Shown piece by piece: positions 43,967 to 56,138 of a stretch of DNA of 64,000 bases. Each line of letters opens with the position of its first letter. Position 1 is the stretch's first letter. This DNA comes from Isoetes taiwanensis. Taxonomy: Eukaryota > Streptophyta > Lycopodiopsida > Isoetales > Isoetaceae. Location: the NCBI GenBank assembly GCA_021234155.1, contig JAJEKV010000059.1, positions 1,690,182 through 1,754,181 of the forward strand, written 5' to 3'. The notes under the pieces are model-generated. The model did no database searches and was not told the DNA's origin. It worked only from the letters and a program-made list of their open reading frames with translations. A program made the position numbers and the translations under genes.

Positions 43967-45400
43967 TTGAGAGACTCCGATCCTCCATCTCAAGTTCCTT
44001 CTGAACTGTATGGTTTCTTTAGACAATTTGATGATTTGTTTAAAGATGAGGAGACTTTGGATCTTCCTCCACCTCGCCCTAAAGATCATGCTATTCATTT
44101 GTTCCCTGATGCAAAGCCTCCAAGTAGAGCACCTTACAGAGTAAGTCATTTTGAGAAGCTGGAATCGGAAAAGCAAATAAGGAAGATGTTAGAACGGCAA
44201 TTGATTCAGCCAAGTAGCCCGCCTTTTGGAGCCTCTGTTATTCTAATAAAAAAGAAGGATAAGGGATATAGAATGTGTGTGGATTACAGGGCTCTTAACA
44301 AATTGACAATCAAAGATAAGTTTCCAGTTCCTAGAGCAGATGATTTGTTTGATGAATTGTGAGGTGCCTGCATCTTTAGTAAGATAGACCTTAAGTCAGG
44401 ATATCATTAAATCCGGATTAAGGAGTCAGATATTGAGAAAACATCTTTCAGAACCACCTTTGGGCATTATGAATTTAGAGTGATGCCGTTTGGACTCACT
44501 AATGCTCCTACAACTTTCTGTCGATTGATGGGGAGAGGTTTGGCACCTGTGCTGGGAAAATGTGTCGTTGTGTTCTTTGATGACATCCTTGTCTATAGCA
44601 CATCTATAGAGGAGCATAAGAAACATCTTAAGCAAGTCTTTGATCTTCTCAGACAGAATCAGTTGTTTATGAATGAGTCTAAGAGTCGTTTCTTCATGGA
44701 AGAAGTTGGATACCTTGGGCATATTGTATCCAAGGCTAGGATTAGAATGGATCCTGAGAAAGTGAAAGCTATTTTGGACTGGCCCCGGCCTAACAATGTC
44801 AAAGAATTGCGGTCTTTTGTACAGTTGTGCAGCTATTACCGTCGATTCGTGAAGGATTTTGTGAAGATAACCCTTCCATTGAGCAAGTTTTTAAAAAAGG
44901 ATCTACCCTTCCACTGGAATGATGATGTAGAAAAAGCTTTTCAGGATCTAAAGCATAAGATGGCAACTGAACCTGTACTAGCTCTACTTGATTGGAACAA
45001 ACCATTTTTAGTGTGTTCAAATGCAAGTCGTAGTGCTATTGGAACAGTGCTTATGCAAGATGGTCATCCATTAGCCTATATCAGCCATATATTAAAGCCT
45101 TCTGAACAGGGCTATAGTACTTATGAGAAAGAGTTGATTGCCTTAGTACATGCGCTAAAGAAATAGAGACATTACTTGATGGAGTCTAAATTCATAGCAC
45201 GATTTGATCAGCAGAGTTTGAGGCGTATTCAAACTCAAGATATAATAAATGCACGCCAGTTGAAACTCATTGATACTATGAAAGACTTTGAGGGCATGCA
45301 GTTAGAATATAAGCAAGGGAAAGAGAATAAGGTTGCTGATGCTTTAGGTCGAGTCTTCACACATGCAATGTCTATTGCCAGAATCATTGATTTGGATCCA
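43967..45400 (+). pseudogene. chromovirus C reverse transcriptase and RNase H
   Basis: [51 protein letters not shown] and FFDDILVYS (FDDI in place of YVDD). Then YLGHIVSKARIRMDPEK, ELRSFVQLCSYYRRFVKDF, NASRSAIGTVLMQDGHPLAY and STYEKELIALVHALKK for RNase H. Stops replace expected sense codons after FDEL, SGYH and ALKK. Each could be made by one C-to-T or G-to-A change (Gln or Trp codons in two clear cases). Confidence 0.88.
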
Positions 45401-45419
45401 ATGAAATTGGATTATCAGA

Positions 45420-46620
45420 AGATCTTTTTCAGTACCATTCCATCAATTGGAAAAGGAAGGTCGAGATCCTCTTGGAGAATACAGATTGCACAATGGTTCT
45501 CTTTTGTACCGAAATCGCTTATGTGTTACACAGGCATACCGACAGAAAATGTTGCAAGAATGCCATGAACCTCCTTATTTTGGGTATAGGGGAGTTCAAG
45601 CTACACTTGCTACTGTAAAAAGGCAATTCTATTGGCCTAAACTGGAAAGAGATGTTAGAGATATGTCCAAACTTGTACAGTTTGTCAACAGGTTAAAGCT
45701 TCAACCAATAAGCCGGCTGGGTTGCTACAACGCTTACCAATTCCAGACGCGCCTTGGAAGCACATTACTATGGATTTCATACAGGAATTACCCAATTCTT
45801 CGCATAAGAACAATCAGATATGGACAATAGTAGATAGACTGTCTAAGCAAGCTCATTTCATTCCTTGTAAGTCCACCATGACAGCTCCTCAAGCGAGCAA
45901 ACTCTTTTTGAAGGAGATATTTAGAATTCATGGATTGCTTGATGCAATTATCACAGATCGAGATCCAATATTTTGTAGCAAATTTTGGCCAGGACTTATG
46001 AAGAACTTGGGCACCACTCTGAAGTTTTCTACGGCCTATCATCCTCAAACAGATGGCCAAACTAAAGTTGTTAACAGAATTATTGAAGATATGCTACGGG
46101 CTTATGTAGCAGAAAGGAAAACTCAGTAGGAAGTCTGTATATGCTAGAATTTGCATATAATAACACGGTTCACTCAGGAACACAGAAAACTCCATTTGAA
46201 ATTGTGTACCGATGTTCATTAGATTCACCTATTACAAAGATTAGAGGTGAAATTCCCGCTTCAGATGAAGTCAGTCATGATTTTACTGAAATTCTAGAAG
46301 AAGTCCAAGCTCGTATTCTCAAAAGCCAGGAAGCCATGATGTCCAGGTTAGCAAAGAAGTGGCGAAAAGTTGAATACAAGCAAGGACAATAGGTGTGGAT
46401 ACATCTTCCTAAGAAGAGACTTCGGAAAATGGGTACCAGGTATGTGAAATTGACACCCAGGTACTATGGACCATTTCAAATTGAAGATAGAGTAGGTGAG
46501 AATGCTTATCACCTACGTCTATATGGGAAATGGACTAACGTTTATCCAGTATTTAATGTTGTGGTACTAAACCCCCCTTCAAGGGTGGTGAAATTTCTCC
46601 TGAAGTTTTGCAGAAAATAG
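45420..46620 (+). pseudogene. chromovirus C integrase
   Basis: HHCC-domain remnant: ECHEPPYFGYRGVQATLATV then FYWPKLERDVRDM, with the Cys pair degraded. Core: TMDFIQELPNSSHKN (first Asp), ITDRDPIFCSKFWPGLMKNL (second Asp) and YHPQTDGQTKVVNRI leading to the Glu helix. Then LEFAYNNTVHSGTQKTPFEI. The C-terminal part reads YVKLTPRYYGPFQIEDRVGE. Two TAGs (after ERKTQ and EYKQGQ) interrupt it. Confidence 0.85.
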
Positions 46621-46835
46621 ACTATCCAGATCCTCCTATCATTAAAGGAGATGAGGAGATACTAGAACCCGAGAAGATCCTTACCCATCAAGACAAGGAG
46701 ACACGCAGATCTTCTTATCGAAGGTATCTAGTATAATTTAAGTTTCATCCACCTTCTGATGCTGTATGGTATTCCAAGGACCAGCTCAAGGAGTACCAAG
46801 CCCTTGTGGATGAATATGAACTCACTCCGAGACAT
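46621..46835 (+). pseudogene. chromovirus C chromodomain
   Basis: The frame GDEEILEPEKILTHQD, then SYRRYLV, a TAA, FKFHPPSDAVWYSKDQLKEY and QALVDEYEL fits the chromodomain at the integrase C-terminus of chromoviruses (E-P-E-x-I-L, R-x-Y-L-V-x-F/W-K, A-x-W then a helix). Such domains steer integration to histone-marked chromatin. Confidence 0.8.
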
Positions 46836-47143
46836 CGATTAAATTGTGCTTATTCTCATTATTAGAGATTTAACTTGTTGCAACAAATTCTTTGTCCAGC
46901 CATGACAATCAAGGGAATTCCAACATGAAATATCTAAAGACTGATATACGTTGGTCGGGCTTAACCGCTCAAGGCTCAACATCTATAAGTGAGCTCAAAG
47001 ACCTCAGATTGACTTGAGGCCATCTCTAAATGAATTGAGATGAAAGTCCTCAGATTGGCTTGAGGCCATCTCCAAACAAATAGAGATGAATAGTTTTTTT
47101 TCCCTATGATTGACGAGGACGTTCAATCTTGGGAAGGAACGAT
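46836..47143 (+). other. chromovirus C 3' leader with polypurine tract
   Basis: Contains a duplicated block (gacttgaggccatctctaaa and ggcttgaggccatctccaaa) and a purine-rich tract cttgggaaggaacgat just before the LTR. Confidence 0.6.
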
Positions 47144-47581
47144 TGTTACGATAATAGAATAAGATATATGGTATTTGAGTATAATACTAGCTCGGGGGTG
47201 TGGTTCACGATCAACAAGCACACAAACAATAAAGAAATGACATCTTAAAACTTATGGCTGATAACGGGACCTGGTATCAGCCCATGCGAAAATGTTATTG
47301 GATGGATTTGAACCTACTCTCTAGCTTGAAAGACCAAGCTCTTAACCAAAGCACCAATCTTCAATTTAGAGAAGAAAGGATATACGCCTTTCTAAAAAGG
47401 CAAAGGCCAAAAGGGAAATTTACCTTCAGGGACCTTTCAAGAGCATACCCTAGAAGAGAAGACTCACCATTTCGACCCTACTCATTCTCCTCTCTTGAAT
47501 CATCCTCTGCCTTCCTATTCTCCATAGCAAGCTTGTTGGTCTGAGCGGGATAAAGATTTCCTGCTCCAGGATAAAGACTTC
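47144..47581 (+). repeat. 3' LTR of chromovirus C, first part
   Basis: It follows the 5' LTR base for base apart from a segment with small rearrangements (gaaggatatacgcc extra), up to gataaagactt c, where the sequence departs. The continuation is at 57949. Confidence 0.88.
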
Positions 47582-47904
47582 ATACACAAGGAACCCAAAA
47601 CTAAACTACTATGTTTAACCAATGACAGATCATCTAAAAACCATGATCTATGTGGTTTTTTATGCATGATTTAATTTGATTGAAAGAAACCACATATCTT
47701 AGTGGTTTGTTGGAATTGATAGTGGTTATGAATGCTGGTTTTAAATGTGACAGTGGTTTGTTAAAACTAGTTACAGTTTACTAGGTTGTTTCATGCATAC
47801 TCTAGTAGTTTAACAAAACTAGTAATGGTTTGATAAAAGTATTCCATAAACTAATGGTCTAAAAGCTAGTAGTGGTTTGATAATATTATCCTATGAATTA
47901 ATAG

Positions 47905-48910
47905 TCAAAACATTACTAAATGTACATGTTATAGTATTTGGTTGACATGATGATTTTTGAAAATAATTGGTTCCTAGCGAGGCTCAGACCGCAATTTGAG
48001 TGCTATGTTTAAAATTTCGGGCCTCCATTTTGCATTATGCACCACCCGTCTATAGAGACTTGTTATAGTGTATTTTACATTCGACTCAATGGTACAAACT
48101 GAGCATATTTGCAATGTGGCGCAATGGATTAGTATAGACATCTATAGATAAGCGTCCAGACTTACCACCTTCTCTCTTTGGTCCACAGCAGTCTGTCATG
48201 ATTGATAAGAGAAGGCCATTTCGGCCAACTTTGCCACCTCATATACTTGGTTCACAAAGGGCATCCATGATTACGGAGAGAGGAACATTAGAAAATAGAC
48301 GTGAATATGTGTTTGTAAAGGACTTTTGTTTATTTGATTGCTTACAAAAATGTGTTGCTATTTCATTCAAAACTCCATTTACTTAGCTATTTCTATGTTA
48401 TATTTGCAAGTTTGAAGGACATAGGTGTAATTCTTTCTTATGGTAAGTCTTGAAGGTTTAAGGGTTTGGTTGATGATACAAAGGTTCAAGGATTGTGGAC
48501 TTATAATGGTAGAATGTTTTGTCTCCTCGCAAACTCAATGTTTGTTCTAGTTTGAATTAGGGGCATGTGGTGGGGAGAGTATGGGATGGGCTACTCTAGC
48601 ATATTTTGGCATAAATGTGGTGGGGAGGATATGGGATAGTCTACTCTAGCATATTTTGGCATACTCATGCGTTATACCGTTCAAGGTAGTTAGGGTATTC
48701 GCTTAGCAAGGAGATGCAATAGCATTCTTGAATGACAATAGACAAATGACCCTCTGAACCAGTCCCTAGGGGTTTCAACATTCTTGTATATTCATTGTAA
48801 TATACTAGAATGTAATTCAATGACCTCTCAACAAGTTGACATAATGGCCTTCCATCTCCAAATAACTATATACATCAATTGTCAACCAATATTAGCAACA
48901 TTGTTTTGCA
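47905..48910. other. CACTA-like interior, no gene recognised
   Basis: Two near copies of gtggggag-atatgggat-ctactctagcatattttggcat at about 48570-48665 form a local duplication. The open frame at 48198 has no known motif. Confidence 0.4.
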
Positions 48911-49135
48911 GGGGTTTGTTCTAGTGGTAACACACTAGTTCTAGCAACTACTGGTCTCGAGTTCGAGATTGCCCAGAATCGCACTATGAACTGTTGGGTG
49001 TCAAAATCCAACAGACGCAATGTAAAGTGGTTGGGGGCAGGGCCCAACAAAGCAATGTAGTGTGGTGTGTGGTCACATGTCTAGTTGGATGCTGCCTAGT
49101 AGCGTGACGTTAAAATACTATCTATCTATCTATCT
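48911..49135 (+). mobile_element. tRNA-derived SINE, copy 1
   Basis: The head starts ggggtttgttctagtggtaa (A-box-like) and has gtctcgagttcgagattg (B box, consensus GWTCRANNC) 35 bases on, as in a pol III promoter. A unique body with gttgggtgtcaaa and gtgtggtgtgtggtcacatg follows, ending gtgacgttaaaatac and repeated tatc. Copy 2 is at 58381-58606 on the other strand, about 93% identical by eye. Confidence 0.85.
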
Positions 49136-49769
49136 CAAGACATTTTATTATTTGACTAGAGATTCAGACAGGGTAATGTCTAGATGAAATTTAAAATTTT
49201 GCCCCCTTTGGTTGTTAATCTTATTATTATCAATGATTCATATATATATGTTTTACTTTCCATACATAATATTCTGGGAACCTGTCCTCTGAACTATTGG
49301 TAACTCGATGTCATTTCCAATGCATTCGTATATACCTTCATATCCAGGACCTTATAAAGGGAATTTAGAGAAGATTATCTTTTGATGCCAGATCATTAAA
49401 TTGTCAAAATATCCTGATAAACACATGACAAGAATTTGTATGAATAGGATGAGGGCATAGAATGCTATTTCCCAGGACAAAAGGACGAGGACCAGGATGT
49501 TAAGGGGATTTGAATGAACTGTTTGAATCAGCATATGATATTAAATAGTTCACCATGTCATTTTGGAATGTCTTGGTTTTGACACCCGTTTTGCAAAAAA
49601 CGAACCGGCATTTATGAACTTACAGGTCTTTCTTTTATTGGACTAGGATAGCTCTGCTATGTATTGCAAATGCATGGACATTAAAATTATCACTAGATGC
49701 ACAACAATCTGGATCAAGTAGAGGAATTTAGTTAGGACTTGACAAGCTCCTTGCACTGCATATTTTGAA
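49136..49769. other. CACTA-like interior, no gene recognised
   Basis: AT-rich sequence without a supported ORF between the SINE and foldback element 3. Confidence 0.4.
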
Positions 49770-49873
49770 GAGGAGGTTAACCTCCCCTTCAAGGGGGCTA
49801 TGCAAAATAATCCTTGAGGCCGTTGGGCTGAGAGGGTTATTTGCATAACCCCCGTGAGAGGTTGGCCTCCCTT
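49770..49873. repeat. foldback element 3
   Basis: gaggaggttaacctcc and aagggggctatgcaaaataa pair with gagggttatttgcataaccc and gagaggttggcctccctt. It is the same family as 29403-29513, with a different loop. Confidence 0.75.
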
Positions 49874-49998
49874 AAATCATTGGGCGAGAAGATCTTTACA
49901 CAAACAAAAGGACGGGCCAGGGGTTCACTGTTCACAGAGGAGTTTTGTGGCGTAGATCCGGCGACGATTTAGTGGTCGACCGAGACTTGGCAAGGCCG

Positions 49999-50484
49999 AT
50001 GCACCAAAGCAAAAGAAAGCAAGCTATGGCGACTTTCTTTCAAGCGCCAGCAGGCATTAGGTACGAGTTTTTATCTTTTCTTGTTTCACTGAGTTTGCTT
50101 ATTTCTATATATTTTTGGTAGATTTACGTACATTCCCATGCTCTTGATCATTAAACCATGGGGATCCTGAAGCACATCTTGGATTGCAGGAAAAAAATGC
50201 AAGCACCTAAATAACTTTTTTGCAGATGCATCTGCCGTATTGAATCCATGTGGCAAGTCCTTTCCCCAATATTCCTCAATATCAAGAGCACAATTGCTGC
50301 TAAAAAGGCTAAAAGCATGTTCAATATACACGGTTCAAGAATAGCATTAAAGAAGGCAGTAAACAGCAGTGGAGACGTCCGGTTCTCTCTTATGGTAGAT
50401 TTTTTATATTCTTCCGGAAAAATTGAAGGAAGATTCATGTTTTTGTGCTATCTAATGATTCATAGGGTTTTCAGATTATTCTGA
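49999..50484 (+). pseudogene. unidentified spliced gene fragment in the CACTA-like element
   Basis: Exon 1 (49999-50060) reads MHQSKRKQAMATFFQAPAGI with donor GTACGA. Exon 2 (from 50226, after ttttttgcag) continues in phase: CRIESMWQVLSPIFLNIKST, AKKAKSMFNIHGSRIALKKA, then DVRFSLMVDFLYSSGKIEGR, open to 50484. It looks like the 5' part of a real gene with its leader, but I do not recognise the family. Confidence 0.45.
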
Positions 50485-52620
50485 CTCTAGGCCATAGCTC
50501 ACATGCATTTCAAGAAATGGCCGCAATTACTGGATCTCCCAACTATCCATTGAACTGCTTAAGAGTGTAACATTCTATTTAATAATATTGTGGTTATCTG
50601 ATGGCCTTTCTTTTCCTATGGTTGCTAGGTCATTCTTCCTCTATGTTGAAGATAAGGGCTTTTTTCTTTTGCTCCCCTTTTAAGGGATGCTAGTAAGAAC
50701 GATGGCAAGCTTCAGCTTATAGAATGCACATAAGGCCGGCTCTACTACTTTGTTTTGAACAAGTTGATTTGAACATGACAGTTTGGAATTGATCCCGTGT
50801 GGTTGTGTGGTTTTGAACAGACTACAAATAAACTCTTTATGATCTATGTATGTTTTTTACAGAAAAAACTAAAAATTTTAGCTTGATAAAGAAGGAATAT
50901 GATGGAATATTTGAAAAGTTATCATTGATAATCTTTGGAATATGTTGAAGATTATCAAGGATGCTGCAAGTTATAATGTTTGACCTCGTCTAGATCTAAT
51001 GGTTGTCAACAGTTAGGTCGTAATAATTTTCAAGCCCAATGGTTTACGGTATAATGAGAGATAAATACGCCTAGATTACCAAATACATGCGGTGAAATTT
51101 AAAACAAAATTAATTATCAACCTGGAGATCAAATCGGCGGTCGCGATTGCGATCTTCGCCTTAGGATTTTATTGGTCCAGACTAGAGAGGCGAGAAGTGG
51201 ACTTAAGGAATTTCCCCACTCATTTCATGAAGATTGCAAAAATACCCTTTGGCACATCATCATGCCACTTTTGCCATGTCATTAACCATGATTCTGCCAT
51301 CTCATTGGTACACCTCACATTGTCACCCATTATTTCTCATATTGGTTCCATTTTTGTCTCAGGAAAATTGAAAATGTGAGAAATGCCAATATGGCACTTC
51401 CAAAGACTAGGCACCTAGAAGAAAAACGCGTGGATATTACCCCAAGAATTTGAATATGCCATAATGATTAAGTTACCACTGGGTCCAAACTTTCTGAACA
51501 CAACCGGGTCATGAAGGTCGAGTTCAGATATGTGCCATCTTTTTCTGAAAAACTGAGATTCAAAAGACAATCAAAATGCTTCTCGATTTCCACCCTCTTA
51601 TATGGAACTTACTACTAGTTCTTATGTGTCGTTTTCCTATGTTTCTTCTTCTGGTACTATGTAGCTGAATTCTCATATAAATTTCCAATTCAAACTTAGA
51701 GTTTCAAATCTACAGTTGTTGCTCATTCCGTTACAAAAAATGATGTCTTAGCCTTTAGTGGATCTGGGGTCCTTGCATTTGATGCTAGGATCCATTAACA
51801 CCTTAAATCATTGCCATCTAGAACAAAAAAACAAGGTGCTGCACACGGAGGGTTGCCCTCTGATGGTCGGAGAGAAAGGTTTCATGTTTCAAGAAAATCT
51901 TGCTTGCTCTAGACCAGATGCATACTGTCATATGTGCCATTCTTAATCTTGGATTTTGCTCCCAAATGTCGATAAACTATAATTCATAGACCCAATCATA
52001 GTACAACAACTTGTAATATTCTATTCTAATACAGCATAACTTAGCATTAGTCACCCGCAAGAAAAACATCTTAGATGTGTTTTTGTTAGACATCTCATGC
52101 TACAACAGCTTTTCATCATGGACTAAATCAACCAGTAGACCATGCCATGGATGTGCAGAGCTGTTAGATCAGATCGAGTATCAGATTACATCAGTATTAC
52201 TACTGGCTTATCAAATAGCTTTATTAAAAAATGTTTTTAACTCCATTTTGCTCATATTTCTATATCAGCTCAATGAACTGTGCACCAAATCAGCTTGAAA
52301 CACTGCCAAGCCATTTATGGCTTTCCAGTTCAAAGCAAGTGGAGCATCTATTGGGTAGAAAAGATGAAATCAGACACATTGCTATGGGGAACAAGGAAAA
52401 AAGAGAAACAACCTCCTTGAAGCTTTTGACATGCTCTCATTAGAGGAAAAATCTAAACCATGTCTTTTAGGCTTATGCCTTATCCAAAAAGTGACTTATA
52501 ATATGTTAAAAACCATACAATATGTCAAATGCTTTTTCCAAACGATTGCTTCTTATCCAAGTAAATAACCATATAAAGGACTTTCAACACAAAATTTTAA
52601 GCATTTCTTCCAAGGTTCCA
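50485..52620. other. CACTA-like interior, no gene recognised
   Basis: Open frames at 51092, 51758 and 52077 lack motifs. Contains the short conserved block at 51836-51862. Confidence 0.4.
51836..51862 (+). repeat. short conserved block shared with 62284
   Basis: aaggtgctgcacacggaggg followed by ttgccctc recurs at 62284-62310 as aaggtgctgcgcacggaggg plus ttgccctc, with different flanks on both sides. Possibly the core of an undefined small repeat. Confidence 0.5.
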
Positions 52621-53044
52621 CTACAAGCTTGGTTGCTCCACCATTGTATCGGGCCCTTTAACTCTCTTTGCCATTATTATGTGTCGCTTCTTACCAAGCC
52701 ATGACGTAAACCACATGGAATCATGAGCAATAGCCCTGAATCCTGATCTTAAGTAAAGCTTCCTTGCAGGAATATCATCCTCGTTTGCTTGCAGAACAAG
52801 GTATGTAAAACCCCACTCTAATGTCCTAATATTGCAAGCTTACAGCAGAAGAGTTGCAATGTTTCTCCTCCTATGGAACGAGGGAGTGGGAGTTATATTG
52901 TTGAATGACATTATATAAAGCAACAAATACACTACCTGCATTCTGCAGCAACTGCCAAGCCACTCACGTACAGATATTCATCTGCACCATGAAAGTGAAG
53001 CAAGGTATCTTTGTCAGCCAAAGCCGTCCAATCAACCACACCCA
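52621..53044 (-). pseudogene. GNAT-family N-acetyltransferase fragment
   Basis: Exon 53044-52936 reads VVDWTALADKDTLLHFHGAD then YLYVSGLAVAAECR with donor GTAGTG. Exon 52870-52621 (after ccatag) continues in phase with RRRNIATLLL, an in-frame TAA, ACNIRTLEWGFTYLVLQANE, DDIPARKLYLRSGFRAIAHD and WLGKKRHIIMAKR to a TAG. Motif A of GNATs (V-x-x-x-x-R-x-x-G/N-I-A) and motif B (ARKLY-x-x-x-GF) are clear. The SWLGKKR ending resembles plastid plant GNATs. The internal TAA, one base from CAA, disables it. Upstream exons for the N-terminus are unproven. Confidence 0.75.
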
Positions 53045-53829
53045 CTAATTGCTTTCTATTACTGATGCCACAGATTTGTGACTTACAAACTTCAAATCCC
53101 TTGTCTATTACTACAATATGTTATAAAAAAAGCACAGGTGAAATTCTGTCTGAGAATTTGGCCAATAATCTAAGCATAACTATCCAAGCACAAAAAGAGA
53201 GCCCATTCAAAAATATGCATCAAATCCATTTGGTCAATTTTAAGAACACGAAGATCTGAAGCTCAAAAATTGAGGCCGAGAGTTTTATCTGCAGAGTTAC
53301 TTGACGGCTTTAGTTCTGCCCTATTTGAACACTATCAGGCACTTCAGTTGTAAAAGCTGCAAAGTTCCTTTTTAGAAGAGAAAATGGCACACACAATTGC
53401 ATGGATAATTCCTTAGGGAAGCATAATCATCTCAAGAGCAGATTCCAAAGAATGGGGCCACGCGCCTTCAGCACAGGAAGCAAAGAGCTACCTTTCCTGA
53501 TAACTCTAGCACAGAGAAAATGATGATAAAGCAAGATTGATGAATGATTCTAGCTTCAACTGCGGATACTACTATTCTTTGCAAAAAAAGGGACGTGTTT
53601 ACTCAACTAAACAGAGGAATTATTTTTTACTCAGGTGGCTAAACAGAGGAATCGTTTTTTTTTTCGGTGATTCTAAATCCAAAGTTGTCCAAAGCATTTA
53701 GGTTCAAGAAGAAAAGGCCGAATTCAGCGCAGTATTGAGGCAGATTTCAATATAATCTAGAGACTTAATTTCCAATTGAAATCACTCCTATAAACTTCTG
53801 CAAGCAAAAATAGAGTTATGATTGTTACC

Positions 53830-54335
53830 TGCATAGAAGGCCAAATGTGACGGCTTCATCGCTGTCAACGTCTCCAAACCACTGCCAGATTACAAACAAA
53901 CACTCAATTGCAAAGCTCCATGACTCGGTCCATGACTCCAAGCCAGAAGAAAGTACCAGGAAGGGCGAGCGCCGTAACTGGAGGCGGAAGGGGCCTGCAT
54001 GCAAAAATCCAAAATAAATTAAACATCGAATAATTTCTAACCTATTCCGAGCACAAAGCACTGCAAGGAATTTTATTTTTCAGCACAAAATCCATGGGCA
54101 ACCAAATCTATGCAAATCTCTCGGAAGCAAATCAAAATCGTAGAGAAGCAAATCAAAATCGTAGAGCTTATTTACCTGAAATGGATTCGGCGACCCTTTG
54201 AAGCAGGCTCATAGGGACCACATATACCTCTTTTAATTGGGGAAAACAGAGTCTGAATGATGCCTCTGCACCGAATGCATTTCCAGACAAATAATCCAAA
54301 TAAGAGAGATAGGATCTTAAGCTACGGTGTAAAAG
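53830..54335 (-). pseudogene. unidentified spliced gene fragment, possibly the GNAT 5' part
   Basis: Two minus-strand exons join in phase. The first, from about 54335 to 54176, reads RSYLSYLDYLSGNAFGAEAS and LKEVYVVPMSLLQRVAESIS with donor GTAAAT. The second, 53995-53829 (after tgcatgcag), reads PFRLQLRRSPFLVLSSGLES and FGDVDSDEAVTFGLLC with donor GTAACA. Canonical sites and an open frame of over 100 codons indicate a real gene source. I do not recognise it. It lies 0.8 kb upstream of the GNAT exons in the same orientation and could be the same gene. Confidence 0.4.
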
Positions 54336-54684
54336 CCCCCAAATTCAGACAGGTCTTTGCATGATGTCGTCGGCCATTTGGAAGGACAAGCAAGCTCAGT
54401 GGTTCTCCCGATGGAATGTACAGGCACAGCCCCGCTGTCTCCAACGTGGACTCAGTGAAATTGAATTCTCCGTGAAGATGCGGACCCCCCCTCCCCCGGG
54501 GGGGCAACCCAAAAACTAACACCGATTAATCTAAAATAGAAAGAAAAGAGGAAAACTAAAGAGGAAGAGGAATGGGAGAAGAAGAGACCAAGGAACATGA
54601 TAAAGTCGTGTGTGCTTTTTAACAAGGGAGAGTTGGACAAAATCCCACAGAGCTTCTATAAAACGAGCCCTGCCCCGGGGTAGG

Positions 54685-54849
54685 ATATCTTTACCCTGGA
54701 TTCAGGGATCCCGGAGGTGTGATCCCAGAGGACGGGATCCCCACGCGCATGTGATCCCGGAGGACGGCGCAGTTAACAGCGAGATCCCGTTCTCCGGGAT
54801 CACACGCCGTGGGGATCCCGTGGGATCCCTGAATCCAGGGTAAAGATAT
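54685..54849. repeat. foldback element 4
   Basis: atatctttaccctggattca plus gggatccc at the left is mirrored by gggatccctgaatccagggt plus aaagatat at the right, with an inner gatccc-rich stem. It ends exactly where the MYB fragment becomes readable. Confidence 0.85.
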
Positions 54850-55296
54850 GCACTCAAAACCCCAGAGCCTACACCGCCGTACTTGCTCCCGAGCTCCTTG
54901 CTATGGCTTTTCCCTGGCCATCCTTGCCGATTATATTTCTCAGCATGGTGACCATGGTAACTGGCATAAGCTCCCCAAAGCTGCCGGTACTTTTCCTTCT
55001 CCTTTTCATTTATCTTCAATATTTTCCTTGCTCTGTTTCTGTGTTTCTTGCATTTCGTTTCTTGGATTTTTCATTTGGGCTTTTCTGTTCTTGGATTTGG
55101 GTTCTTGATTTCGTATCTTATTGTCTGTTGGGCATTTTTTTTACCCTTTGATCTGTTTCTTTTCAGGCCTCTTGCGTTGTGGTAAGAGCTGCCGATTGCG
55201 CTGGCGTAACTACCTTCGCCCCGATTTGAAAAGGGGTGAATTTGGTGAAGATGAAGATAATCTGATCATCCAGCTTCACGCTCTCCTTGGCAACAG
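54850..55296 (+). pseudogene. R2R3-MYB transcription factor fragment
   Basis: Exon 1 (to 54986) reads LAILADYISQHGDHGNWHKL then PKAAG with donor GTACTT, the end of the R2 repeat up to the first conserved MYB intron. Exon 2 (55167-55296, after cttttcag) reads [40 protein letters not shown] and GNR with donor GTAGAA. It is 130 bp, the characteristic size of exon 2 in plant R2R3-MYB genes. The first R2 helix is missing (foldback 4 abuts) and exon 3, with the W-x-x-I-A helix of R3, is absent, so no DNA-binding protein can be made. Confidence 0.88.
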
Positions 55297-56138
55297 GTAG
55301 AAATTTGGTCCCAAATTTGATCCATCCACACATATCTCTGCATGTATTTGGATATCTCTGCATGTATTTGGTATAAATTATATGAAGGTAAATTCTCCCT
55401 TTTAGTAATACACGAATGGGTGAAATTATGCGTATATTCCATTGTTTTTATTTTGCAGAAATCTGTCCACGTTTTTAGGAGCGGCGTCGCTTACAGCTCG
55501 CCCCTGCTCTTCCGTGCCCCTGCTATTCCGGCCATATCCAAGAACAAGGCTCCGCCATATCCAAGAACAGGGCGATTCCGGCGGCCCAGGGCTCAGCATT
55601 TTCGACGTTGTTTGTCTGTCGCCAAGGAGCAAAGGTTCAGTTTGGTCTGCCGTTCCTTTGCTAGGCTTTTTACTTGCTCTATTTTTACTTGCTTCTCTTA
55701 TCCTGTTCAAAGCTCAGATATGCGTTTTGTGGGGGCTAGCTTAGCGTTTGATCTGATTAACAACCCCTTTTTTCGACTCTGCTGCTCTAGCTAAAGCTTA
55801 TTCTGATCTCTAAACATAAAAGTCGTCCATCTTTATCGAGGTTATGCGGCTATTGTGATGCTTCCACAACCATGCCAGATACAGGAGATTTTCAAGTTTT
55901 TTTCAAGTTGAAGCAATCTCTGTTTTTTGTAATGTTTCTGCAGATCTGCCTTTCATCTCCATCAGATCTGCATCTTTCATCTCGCTCAAAAGCTCTGAAC
56001 TTCAAGCCAACTATTCTGAAAACTGCTTGCACAAGATTTGCTTCAAAGATCTACGTGCACAAGAAATCTGCCGGAACCTGAGCAAGAGAGAGGGGAGTCA
56101 GATTTGGGGTGGAAATTTCACCCATTCGTGTATTACGT
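55297..56138. other. MYB fragment flank, no gene recognised
   Basis: Has a 22-bp tandem repeat (ggatatctctgcatgtattt, twice near 55334-55373) and overlapping open frames on both strands at 55342-55794 without known motifs. Confidence 0.4.

Noticed and set aside
48911-48985. Possible functional tRNA gene
   Set aside because: The A and B boxes are there, but no proper anticodon arm can be drawn and the sequence continues into a 150-bp body and microsatellite tail shared with a second copy. It is a SINE head.
52844-52870. A 27-bp micro-exon in the GNAT fragment
   Set aside because: A GT follows it, but the downstream phase does not fit. Reading straight through gives the expected GNAT sequence with one TAA, so a pseudogene stop is the better explanation.
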